Of a stretch of 11,543 nucleotides of DNA, positions 1 to 7,593 are shown one piece after another. Under the pieces are notes generated by a model. That model saw only the letters and a program-made list of their open reading frames with translations, searched no databases and was not told the DNA's origin. Position numbers and translations under genes: made by a program. The DNA is taken from the NCBI GenBank assembly GCA_934167785.1, contig CAKPLX010000034.1, positions 1 through 11,543 of the forward strand, given 5' to 3'. Position 1 is the stretch's first letter. Each line of letters starts with the position of its first letter. This DNA comes from an uncultured Bacilli bacterium. GTDB taxonomy: Bacteria; Bacillota_I; Bacilli_A; RF39; UBA660.

Positions 1-693
1 TGGTATAAGAGAATAGAAAGAAAAGCAAAAGAAAATACAAATAAAGATTATCAATATCATTATAGTTATTTGTTAAAAGTAATGAAACAATATATTAGAG
101 AATATGATGGACAAATGGCTTATTTTGATGGACAATCTACATTTGAATTACTTGAAGGAGCACCATTTATTAACTTAGATATTTCTCAATTAGAGGAAAG
201 ATTTGCAAGACCATTAGCACAACAAATATTGCTTTCTTGGATTTGGGAAAAATTTGTTAAGAAAAATAGTGAAGATAGAAAAAAAGCAACACAAAAGAGA
301 GTTTTAGTTGATGAAGCATGGATGTTGTTACCATATCCAGAGGCTGTTGATTTCTTAAATAAAATGGCAAGACGTGCAAGAAAAAGAAATGTTTCTTTAG
401 CAATAATTTCACAAAGATTTCAAGATTTTTATGAAAAGCCAGAAGCACAAGCAGTATTAACATCTTCAGATACAAAATTATTTTTAGCACAAGACAAATC
501 TGAAATTCAATACTTAAAAGAGGTATTTAAACTTTCAGAAGGTGAGGCTAACTTTTTAGTAACTTGTCAAAAGGGCGAAGGATTATTAAAGGTTGGTTCA
601 GATTCAGCAATTTTAAAAATTATGCCAACGAAAAAAGAATTTGAGTTTGTTGAGACTAACTTGAATGAAATAGCAAAAAATAGTAACGCATAG
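1..693 (+). CDS. VirB4/TraC-like conjugation ATPase, C-terminal part (5' end outside window)
   Basis: The reading frame is open from base 1, so this is the last 230 codons of a longer gene. The TTG at 70 has no reason to be the true start. Fragment residues 101-107 read VLVDEAW, a Walker B motif with the catalytic Glu typical of VirB4/TraC ATPases. Residues 134-139 read IISQR, the downstream Ser-Gln-Arg motif of the same P-loop family. The stretch ARPLAQQILLSWIWEKF before it, and the alternating RRARKRNVSLA, also fit the C-terminal RecA-like domain of VirB4. The Walker A half lies upstream of the window. VirB4 proteins are cytoplasmic, membrane-associated ATPases that energise type IV secretion and conjugation. 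The gene ends in TAG, 20 bp before the next start, and the next gene encodes a TrbL-like channel protein, which supports the call. Confidence in the family is high; the substrate and element are inferred. Confidence 0.9.
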   Translation, partial: WYKRIERKAKENTNKDYQYHYSYLLKVMKQYIREYDGQMAYFDGQSTFELLEGAPFINLDISQLEERFARPLAQQILLSWIWEKFVKKNSEDRKKATQKRVLVDEAWMLLPYPEAVDFLNKMARRARKRNVSLAIISQRFQDFYEKPEAQAVLTSSDTKLFLAQDKSEIQYLKEVFKLSEGEANFLVTCQKGEGLLKVGSDSAILKIMPTKKEFEFVETNLNEIAKNSNA

Positions 694-713
694 AAAGTAG
701 GAGGAAGAACTTT

Positions 714-1289
714 ATGAAAGTTTTCGAAAATCAAAAAATTTTCAAAAAATTAATTATTGTATTTTTAAGTATATTAGTAATAAGTATATTTGTACCAAAT
801 ATTGTAGAAGCAAAAAATGAAGGTATAGGTGGAATTTTATTAGACCCTCTTATGTCAATGTTTGTTGGCTTGAGCGATGGTGCAATTACATTATTACAAA
901 AATTAGTATTACATACAGATGGAGCATTAATTCAAATTAATACTAGTACAAGTGGAATTGCAAAAGTATTGGGAATTATTGTGGCAGTAGCTATTGTTGT
1001 AGGTGGAATTATAGCGGTAGTTGCATCTGGTGGAACTGCGTTATCAATAGCTGGCTCAGTGGTTACTGTTTTAAAAACTGGACTTGTTGCAGGAATTATA
1101 ACATTTTTCGTTTCTGGTTATATTGCAAATGCGGTACTTCCAGAGGATTTTGTTTTACCACAAATTAAGCTGAGTCCATATGAAATATTTGCTGACCAAG
1201 TTCCTATGTTTGATGTAGATTTTTTTAATCCCCGGTCAAGAGCTGGAAGCAACAACAGAGGAATATATACCAACAGTAAAAAGGGATGA
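714..1289 (+). CDS. VirB6/TrbL-like conjugation channel protein, N-terminal part (frame breaks near residue 173)
   Basis: The start ATG has a strong AGGAGG site at 699-704 with a 9-base spacer. Residues about 12-33 form a hydrophobic signal segment ending in VEA, a plausible signal peptidase site. Two further membrane spans lie at about 85-105 and 112-137. The stretch from about 142 to 173 (PEDFVLP, then SPYEIF and FDVDFFNP) is the kind of linker I associate with Firmicute VirB6/TrbL-like proteins, in which it leads into a second group of membrane spans. Here the frame is lost at CCC-CGG (1230-1235). The last 18 residues, rich in Arg, Asn and Ser, look like out-of-frame translation ending at TGA. 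The frame one base later continues with sensible acidic sequence. I read this as the first third of one gene spanning 714-3658. A naturally split subunit is a less likely alternative. Confidence 0.75.
   Translation: MKVFENQKIFKKLIIVFLSILVISIFVPNIVEAKNEGIGGILLDPLMSMFVGLSDGAITLLQKLVLHTDGALIQINTSTSGIAKVLGIIVAVAIVVGGIIAVVASGGTALSIAGSVVTVLKTGLVAGIITFFVSGYIANAVLPEDFVLPQIKLSPYEIFADQVPMFDVDFFNPRSRAGSNNRGIYTNSKKG
1230..1236 (+). other. Apparent +1 frameshift site CCC-CGG-T in the channel gene
   Basis: In the upstream frame the codons are AAT CCC CGG TCA. One base later they are CCC GGT CAA GAG. A Pro tRNA on CCC can re-pair perfectly with the overlapping CCC one base downstream. The A-site codon CGG is extremely rare in this AT-rich window, which is a recognised setting for +1 slippage. 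The downstream frame is open only from 1219 (TAG at 1216-1218), so the switch must occur between 1219 and the upstream TGA at 1287-1289. A one-base homopolymer error in the C4 run would look identical. Confidence 0.5.
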
Positions 1290-1314
1290 TGATGCCCAGG
1301 GTGAATTAGAAGAT

Positions 1315-1524
1315 ATGAGCGAGAGTTATGTGAAAACAAAGTATGAAACAGAAGTTGAAGCAAATGGAAAGAAATATAAAGTTATTATACATGAAGTTGA
1401 CACAGGAGTTAAGGTGGAAAAGGCAACAACTTACGATATATATGATGAAAATAATAATTTACTAAAATCAGATATAAAAGATAAAGAACTAAATGCGACG
1501 ATGAGGAGCTTACGGAATTTATGA
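1315..1524 (+). CDS. Small acidic soluble segment, probably the middle part of the frame-broken channel protein
   Basis: From its first ATG this is a 69-residue soluble protein with no membrane span. The same frame is open back to 1219 and encodes about 30 further sensible residues from CCC GGT at 1231 (GQELEATTEEYIPTV and on). A possible weak ribosome site, AGGGTG at 1298-1303, lies 11 bases before the ATG. The body, with ESYVKTKYETEVEANGKKYKV and later YDIYDENNNLL, looks like a small beta-rich domain, but I do not recognise a family. The last residues before TGA are basic and look out of frame. The frame closes inside the 20-base stretch where the third frame opens. I therefore read it as an ectodomain or loop between the two membrane halves of the TrbL-like protein. 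An independent 69-residue gene cannot be excluded. Confidence 0.5.
   Translation: MSESYVKTKYETEVEANGKKYKVIIHEVDTGVKVEKATTYDIYDENNNLLKSDIKDKELNATMRSLRNL
1503..1524 (+). other. Second frame change in the channel gene, with an internal SD-like GAGGAG
   Basis: The middle frame stops at TGA 1522-1524. The third frame is open only after TGA 1502-1504. The change therefore falls within 1505-1524 and is again +1 in sense. GAGGAG at 1503-1508 looks like a Shine-Dalgarno sequence. No codon here (AGC, TTA, CGG, AAT, TTA) can re-pair well one base downstream, so a simple slip mechanism is not visible. The remaining frame reads ELTEFMKQE and stops at TAG 1533-1535, overlapping the GTG at 1535. This looks more like an indel than programmed recoding. 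Confidence 0.4.
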
Positions 1525-1534
1525 AACAAGAGTA

Positions 1535-3658
1535 GTGTCTTCAGAAAATTATTCAACAGCATATCATTTACGTACAGTTGTGGCTAATTGGTATATAATA
1601 TTGAGAAATATGTCATTGGTAGCATTATTATCTATTTTGGTATATGTTGGTATTCGTATAATGATATCAAGTACGGCAGCAGATAAGTCTAAATATAAAC
1701 AGATGTTAATAGATTGGGTTGTTGCTGTATGTTTATTGTTTGTATTACATTATATAATGGCTTTTGCAAATTTAGCTGTTAAAAAAATTATAGATGTTGT
1801 AGATTCTACAGCTGTTGTTAATAATGCTAGTAGTTTACCAGATGACGTTAAAGGGAAAGATCTTTCGAAAGATGGAGTAGTTCTTGTTCAAGGAACTCAA
1901 TTGTTTGAGATAAATCAACAAAAACAAGTGAATAAAGCTTGGAAAGTTTTAGTTGAACAAAGAGCCAAAACAACAGGAATGGCTGAAAGTGAAACAGAGT
2001 TTTATGAATTATTTCAAGATAATAAAACAAAATTATATTGGCCAACAAGCAATTTTACAGAACAAGCAAGAATGATGCTACAATATTGTGATGAAGATAG
2101 CGATGCTAGTAATTATGCGTATGCTTCAATAGGATATAAATTAATATATTGTATATTGGTAATATATACTTTTATATTTTCATTTACATATATTAAAAGA
2201 ACAGTATATATGGCATTTTTAACATTGATAGCTCCATTAGTTGCGTTAACATATCCAATAGATAAAATGAATGATGGGCAAGCACAAGCATTTAATAGAT
2301 GGATGAAAGAATACATTTTTAACTTATTAATTCAGCCATTGCATTTAATTTTATATATGGTTTTAATAGGAAGTGCATATGAATTTGCTACGAAAAATTT
2401 AATTTATGTTGTAGTAGCATTAGGATTTTTAACTCCTGCTGAAAAATTATTACGTAGTTTCTTTGGATTTGAAAAAGCACATACACCAGGATTATTAGGT
2501 GGACCAGCTGGAGCTGCTATTATGATGAATGGTGTTAATAGATTATTTGGAAAACCTCCACATAAAGGTTCTGATGGAAAAGGTCATGGAGAAAATGGAA
2601 ATAATGGAGGAAATGAAAAAATAAATCTTAAAGATAGTGTAGATATGGGGGCTTTATATGGTGAAGAAGGTACAGATACAAGTACTAATGAAAGGATTAG
2701 AAGCAATATTGCTAATGTAGGAATTAACAATGACATGGGCAATAATAGTAATGAAAGTGCAACTAATTCTAAAGGAAGACTTTCACAAATATCACGAAAT
2801 GTAAATAATGGAAGTGATATGTCAAGAATTGCTACAAATATTAGTACTACAAGAAATAATCCAAATACTTCTACAAATTCAAATACTTCTGCAAGAAGAT
2901 TAAACACTAATAATGCAAATAATAGAAAAAGAAATAGAAGTGTAATTAGAGGTTTCCAAAGCGTAGGAAATAGAATCCAATATAAAGCATCTAAAGAAAG
3001 ACCATTAAGAAAATTAGCGGGAATTGGAACAGGATTGCTTGGGGCAGGAGTTGCGATGACTGCTGCTGGATTAGCTGGTATAACATCTGGAGATCCTTCA
3101 AAAGCTGCTCAATATATGATAACAGCTGGTATGGGTGGATATAAGCTTGGTACAGGAATTCCAAATTCTATCACAGATTTAACAAGTAGTGGTGTAGAGT
3201 ATGCAAATGCATTTAAAGAAGGCTATTATGATTATGATGAACTACAAGAAAAGGAAGTTAAGAAAAAGTATAAAGAATTAAGAAAAGATTATGAATTTAA
3301 TAGAGAGCTAGAAATGAGTTTGAAAAAACAACATTCTAATGCTGATGCAAGTAAAGTAATTGAAAGTTTAGGAGAAGATAGTATAAGATATGACTTTAAT
3401 GCGAATGAAACAGCTGCTATATATCAAAGAATGCAACAGGGATATGATAAAGAGGAGGCTATGAGACAAGTTCAATTTGTTAAAAATTATGGAAAGAGTA
3501 CATCTTCATTAAATCATAAAGATGATGAAGATTTACAAAAAACACTTGTTGATAGAATAAGAAAAAATAGTAGCAAAGGTACTGATGAAGAGACAATTAA
3601 AAATAGAGCAATAGAACTTAGAAAAAATCTAGATGCAACTAGTGACCTTCTATATTAA
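1535..3658 (+). CDS. VirB6/TrbL-like polytopic conjugation channel protein, main and C-terminal part
   Basis: From GTG 1535 this gives 707 residues, but the frame is open from 1505 and the start is not convincing: only a weak AAGAG lies 2 bases upstream. The motif WYIILRNMSLVALLSILVY, followed by GIRIMISSTA, DKSKYKQ and DWVVAVCLLF, is the hallmark core of Firmicute TrbL/VirB6-like conjugation proteins. Membrane spans are at about 26-46, 65-85, 203-222, 225-245, 262-282 and 288-305. Residues about 345-465 are an Asn/Ser/Gly-rich, probably disordered linker. Residues about 494-545 form a Gly/Ala-rich hydrophobic stretch (GIGTGLLGAGVAMTAAGLAG), and the rest is a charged, helical, probably cytoplasmic tail. 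Members of this family form the inner-membrane channel of the type IV machine. The N-terminal membrane part lies at 714-1289 in another frame. The gene ends in TAA, 25 bp before the next gene. Confidence 0.8.
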   Translation: MSSENYSTAYHLRTVVANWYIILRNMSLVALLSILVYVGIRIMISSTAADKSKYKQMLIDWVVAVCLLFVLHYIMAFANLAVKKIIDVVDSTAVVNNASSLPDDVKGKDLSKDGVVLVQGTQLFEINQQKQVNKAWKVLVEQRAKTTGMAESETEFYELFQDNKTKLYWPTSNFTEQARMMLQYCDEDSDASNYAYASIGYKLIYCILVIYTFIFSFTYIKRTVYMAFLTLIAPLVALTYPIDKMNDGQAQAFNRWMKEYIFNLLIQPLHLILYMVLIGSAYEFATKNLIYVVVALGFLTPAEKLLRSFFGFEKAHTPGLLGGPAGAAIMMNGVNRLFGKPPHKGSDGKGHGENGNNGGNEKINLKDSVDMGALYGEEGTDTSTNERIRSNIANVGINNDMGNNSNESATNSKGRLSQISRNVNNGSDMSRIATNISTTRNNPNTSTNSNTSARRLNTNNANNRKRNRSVIRGFQSVGNRIQYKASKERPLRKLAGIGTGLLGAGVAMTAAGLAGITSGDPSKAAQYMITAGMGGYKLGTGIPNSITDLTSSGVEYANAFKEGYYDYDELQEKEVKKKYKELRKDYEFNRELEMSLKKQHSNADASKVIESLGEDSIRYDFNANETAAIYQRMQQGYDKEEAMRQVQFVKNYGKSTSSLNHKDDEDLQKTLVDRIRKNSSKGTDEETIKNRAIELRKNLDATSDLLY

Positions 3659-3683
3659 TATTAAAGAGTGAGGATTATAAGTT

Positions 3684-4643
3684 ATGTATAAAATTATAAG
3701 ATTTTATAATCAAAACAGAAAACAAATTATAAGGGTTATAGCAATTATAACCTTTATAATTATTTTAATACAAATGCTTAATTATATTTATAAAAATAAA
3801 ACAGATAATAATAATCAAAATTATATAAGTGAGAACGCGAATTCTAATATCGGTAATTTTGGGACTATTGTTTCTAATAAGTCAGCAATTACAGATACAA
3901 AAATAGATACTGAAAAGTTAGAGGATGACGTGACTATTATTAATGAATTTATAGAAAGTTGTAATGAAAGAAATATAGAAAAAGCATATAATTTACTTTC
4001 TGATGAATGTAAAGAAGAAATGTATCCTACAGAAAATGAATTTTATGACAATTATTATATGACAATTTTTAATAATAATAAATTAGAATATAGTGTTGAA
4101 AATTGGATTGAAGATACTTATGAAGTAAAATTCATAGAAGATATGTTAGCAACAGGAACAATTAATGGAGAAAATAAACAGGATTATATAACAATAGTTG
4201 AAGAAGATAATAGTTTTAAAATTAATATTAATAATTATATTGGTAGAGAAATCTTAAATAAAAATATTGAAACCAATGATATAATATTGAATTTAATTCA
4301 AAAAGATATATATATGGATTATGAAGTATATAAAGTAACAATAAAAAATAATACAGGAAAAAGTATTTTATTAGCTCCAGAAGATAAAACAAATACTATA
4401 TATTTGCAAAATACTAATGGTGGAAAATTCTATGCTGCAAGTAGTGAATTGCTAAAAGAAGAATTATTATTAGAAAACAGTTATTCTCATACAATAGATG
4501 TAAAATTTAATAAAACATATTCTTATAGTAATAATATAAAAAGTTTATCTTTTTCTAATGTGATATTAGATTATGATAAATATTCAAATTTAAGTGATAA
4601 TGAGGAATATGAAGATATTTATGATTTGCAAGTGAATTTATAG
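3684..4643 (+). CDS. Single-pass membrane protein with NTF2-like ectodomain, conjugation accessory
   Basis: A GTGAGGA ribosome site at 3668-3674 precedes the ATG by 9 bases. The 319-residue product has a basic N-terminus, one membrane span at about 16-36, and an Asn/Ser-rich stalk to about residue 75. The module from about 82 onward (EFIESCNERNIEKAYNLLSDEC, with the Ala of AYNLL at 101) has the helix pattern of NTF2-like domains. Such domains form the outer part of VirB8 and of TcpC from Gram-positive conjugation systems. The last third (about 200-319, with YKVTIKNNTGKSILL) looks like an immunoglobulin-like or other beta domain and I do not recognise it. The protein would sit in the membrane with its bulk outside. 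Its place between the channel and the cell-wall hydrolase suggests a structural part of the mating pore. The fold is inferred from pattern only. Confidence 0.65.
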   Translation: MYKIIRFYNQNRKQIIRVIAIITFIIILIQMLNYIYKNKTDNNNQNYISENANSNIGNFGTIVSNKSAITDTKIDTEKLEDDVTIINEFIESCNERNIEKAYNLLSDECKEEMYPTENEFYDNYYMTIFNNNKLEYSVENWIEDTYEVKFIEDMLATGTINGENKQDYITIVEEDNSFKININNYIGREILNKNIETNDIILNLIQKDIYMDYEVYKVTIKNNTGKSILLAPEDKTNTIYLQNTNGGKFYAASSELLKEELLLENSYSHTIDVKFNKTYSYSNNIKSLSFSNVILDYDKYSNLSDNEEYEDIYDLQVNL

Positions 4644-4653
4644 AAATAATAGA

Positions 4654-7584
4654 ATGGATGATATTATGGATGAAATAAAAGAAAAATTTAAAAATTGGAT
4701 AAAACAATCGCTTAAAGTAGTATTAAAATCAAAACTTTTTATTTTGATATTGATAATTTGTATAATTGCATTTGTACTAGGTCCGTTATTTGTATATTAT
4801 TTAAAACGAAAAGATGCAGCTTTTAAAGAAAATGATAAAACAAGTACATCATATGTTGTTAAGCAGAATACCAAAAGTGCAAATTTAACAACTACGGGAA
4901 TTCAAACAGAATCTACAGCAGAACAATTATGGAACAATATGCTAGAAGCTGGATCAAGAGTAGATTATTATTTAGATTCTTATGAAGAATTAGAAAAAAT
5001 GATGAATGCTGAATTAGTTACACAATATCCTAAAATAGGAAATGGTGGATTGGATGGGATTATTGAATTCCAAAGAACAAAAAGCGATGGAACAAAGAAA
5101 GAATTGACTTATATAGATAAAAATACTTTTGAAACATATAAAAATAATTATGTATCAAATGGAGATACAAAGGTGTTGGATTATTTTTCATTAGATGATG
5201 AAGGAAATGTATTAGTTGCAGTATTAAATAAGATAACTGAAACTTTAGAAACGAATGATAATGAAGTAGAAGTTTCTAATTATACATCAACAGAATTAAG
5301 AAAAACAGATGAAGGAAAATATGAAAGTGTAAAATATGAAATTTCAACATCTACTATTGATTATAAATCAGTAGTTAAAAAGTATACAATGCCTTTTCAA
5401 TATTTGTGGGCTTTATTGGTAATGACTCAGGATAAAGATTTTGTATTAGGATTAGCAGATTTAGTAGAAAAAAGTGAAATAGTTATTGGAATATATGATA
5501 ATACAACAACTAATATTAATGAAAATACATATACATATAAAAAAGAAACAAAAACTACAACATATGCAGAGTTAAATATTATAGATGATTATGGAGTTAA
5601 AGGATATAATAAAGAAAGATATTGGGTTGATAAAGATTCACCTAATTATGATGGTATTCATAAATCTGAAATTAATAAAGATGATACAGAATATAAAGTT
5701 GAAAATAAAATAGAAAGACAAACTTCAAAAATTGTAACTGTTTTGGAAAAAGCTAATACATGGATTGTAGATTATAATAGAACAGCATCAAATCAAGTTT
5801 CTTCGCCAGTCACCTCTCAACCTAATGAAAGTGATCTAGAAGATACTGATTACGAGGAAAATAGTGATAGTCCAAAAGATTCAAATCAAGATAATAATTT
5901 GTTGAAAAATAATAATGCTGAAGAGTTTAGAACGGAAGTAGACAAATATATTAGAGATAAGAAACCAGAAGCTAATATAGTTGTAAATAAATCATTTTTA
6001 GATGATTTAAGGACAGGAAATGTAAATATTTCTTTTGTTAAATGTCAATATTATACACATTTAGTTAATAGAAAAAAATCAACAACAACAACTTCATCAT
6101 CTAGTAAGATTGTGTTAGGAACAAGTTCTTTATCTAGGAAAGATGATATTAATTCAGAGACAGCTAATTTTGTTACATTATTTAGAGAAAGTACCACTGC
6201 AAGAAGCTATATTTTAGATGCGCCGGATTGGTTGTTTGAGATTTTAGAAAGCAATGATGATACTGCAGATATGGTTGATTTAACAAAATATTTGTTGAAT
6301 CAAGCTACAGAATCTAACATGTTTGGTGATATAGATCCAGATGAGTTATTTAAAATTTTTGATTCAACCGGATTTTCAAATATAGGTTCATCATCAGGTA
6401 GAAATGTATCAATAAAAGGTTGTAAAATAACTAGAGAAGAATTTATATCTGCTGTAAAAAGTTATAGAAGTGATAGTGATTATCAAACATATTTAGCATC
6501 TAATGCAGAAGATTTTTATGATATATGTACATCTGCTGGTAATGATATAAATCCATGTTTAGTATTTGCACATGCAGCATTAGAAACTGGATGGGGGACA
6601 AGTTCTGACTGTAAAAATAATAATAACTTCTTTGGAATGGGACATGGAAATTCTCAAGCTTCGGGAAATGCATATTCTTCAGCTTCGGAATCAATACAAG
6701 ATTATTGTGATTGGATAAATAATAAAATTAGTAATCCATCTTCAATTGTTCAAGATTATGCAACAGTAGATAGTAAATTTTCGGATCCGTCTTCAATTTA
6801 TGCTGTTTATGCAGCATATGCATATTTAGGAGATACACATATTTCTGATGAACCAGATTTTAATAATCCAAATCAAGCATATTATGAAGCAAATGGTTCT
6901 AATTGGGGAACTGGGGGACGTATATATTTACCAATTATGTATGGCGATAATTATGCTAAAGAATGTGGACATCCAAATGGAAGTGATGAAACTACAACAA
7001 AAGAAAGAGCTGATTATTCTGTATATACAACAAACAAAAGAGTTTCTATTGCAGAAGAAATTTTTGGAACAAGTTGTTTAATAAGAACAGCAGGAAGTGG
7101 AGATAATAGTTCTATTTTAAATGTTGCAGAATCAATACATGAATATATGGAGGAAAATTTATACAGTTATTGTGTATTAGGTCCAGAAGATAATAGTCAT
7201 GAGGGCGAATGCGGATTAGATACAACCTTTGAAGAATCAAAGTCAAATCATCATTTAACTTGTTGTGCAACATATGTATCTTGGGTTTTACAAGATGCAG
7301 GAGCTATAGATGATAGTGAACACACTAATAGTTCTGCATCATTAGCCACATTATTAGAGTCAAAAGGATGGACTAAAGTTGAAAATTATGATGAACTAGA
7401 AGCTGGTGATATTGTATTTATGACGGCCAGCACAGTAAGTAATATAGAACATACTCAAATTTATGCTGGTAATAATGAATGGTATAATGCTGGAAGTGTT
7501 GAGGCTATTCAAAATTCAGCACCAGCTAACCAAGGAAATTATGCAATGCAACATTTCTTGTTTGCTTATAGAATATCTGAGTAG
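4654..7584 (+). CDS. Membrane-anchored two-domain peptidoglycan hydrolase (glucosaminidase + NlpC/P60- or CHAP-like), CwlT/VirB1-like
   Basis: The 976-residue product has one membrane span at about 28-50 and then a long ectodomain. Residues about 75-600 are unrecognised and include an acidic, Asn/Ser-rich linker near 385-430 and a Ser/Thr-rich strip near 475-485. Residues about 590-780 form a glucosaminidase domain of the FlgJ/LytG type: LVFAHAALETGWGTS carries the probable catalytic Glu644, followed by NNFFGMG. Residues about 815-976 form a papain-like peptidase domain: CCATYVSWVLQ (Cys871 probable nucleophile), then AGDIVFM and EHTQIYAG with His933. The glycosidase-then-endopeptidase order on a membrane anchor matches CwlT of Tn916, which opens the cell wall for the pore. 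ATG 4654 lies 10 bp after the previous stop without a strong ribosome site; ATG 4666 is an alternative. The gene is probably coupled to its upstream neighbour. The domain calls are firm; the role in conjugation is inferred from context. Confidence 0.88.
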   Translation: MDDIMDEIKEKFKNWIKQSLKVVLKSKLFILILIICIIAFVLGPLFVYYLKRKDAAFKENDKTSTSYVVKQNTKSANLTTTGIQTESTAEQLWNNMLEAGSRVDYYLDSYEELEKMMNAELVTQYPKIGNGGLDGIIEFQRTKSDGTKKELTYIDKNTFETYKNNYVSNGDTKVLDYFSLDDEGNVLVAVLNKITETLETNDNEVEVSNYTSTELRKTDEGKYESVKYEISTSTIDYKSVVKKYTMPFQYLWALLVMTQDKDFVLGLADLVEKSEIVIGIYDNTTTNINENTYTYKKETKTTTYAELNIIDDYGVKGYNKERYWVDKDSPNYDGIHKSEINKDDTEYKVENKIERQTSKIVTVLEKANTWIVDYNRTASNQVSSPVTSQPNESDLEDTDYEENSDSPKDSNQDNNLLKNNNAEEFRTEVDKYIRDKKPEANIVVNKSFLDDLRTGNVNISFVKCQYYTHLVNRKKSTTTTSSSSKIVLGTSSLSRKDDINSETANFVTLFRESTTARSYILDAPDWLFEILESNDDTADMVDLTKYLLNQATESNMFGDIDPDELFKIFDSTGFSNIGSSSGRNVSIKGCKITREEFISAVKSYRSDSDYQTYLASNAEDFYDICTSAGNDINPCLVFAHAALETGWGTSSDCKNNNNFFGMGHGNSQASGNAYSSASESIQDYCDWINNKISNPSSIVQDYATVDSKFSDPSSIYAVYAAYAYLGDTHISDEPDFNNPNQAYYEANGSNWGTGGRIYLPIMYGDNYAKECGHPNGSDETTTKERADYSVYTTNKRVSIAEEIFGTSCLIRTAGSGDNSSILNVAESIHEYMEENLYSYCVLGPEDNSHEGECGLDTTFEESKSNHHLTCCATYVSWVLQDAGAIDDSEHTNSSASLATLLESKGWTKVENYDELEAGDIVFMTASTVSNIEHTQIYAGNNEWYNAGSVEAIQNSAPANQGNYAMQHFLFAYRISE

Positions 7585-7593
7585 GAGGAAATA

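Noticed and set aside
1118..1363. Minus-strand frame covering the first frameshift site
   Set aside because: It is antisense to well-supported coding sequence on both sides and its His/Leu-rich product is not protein-like.
1287..1524. TGA read as an amino acid instead of a stop, to explain the broken channel gene
   Set aside because: Reading through TGA at 1287 or 1522 leads to further stops and unrelated sequence. Restoring the conserved protein requires a frame change.
2584..2907. Open frame of 107 codons on the minus strand
   Set aside because: It is antisense to the Asn/Ser-rich linker of the channel gene. Repetitive AAT/AGT codons remove stops from the opposite strand. It has no ribosome site and a low-complexity Leu/Ser/Phe product.
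6848..7081. Second plus-strand frame inside the hydrolase gene
   Set aside because: It lies wholly inside the glucosaminidase region of the real gene, has no ribosome site, and gives a protein without recognisable features.
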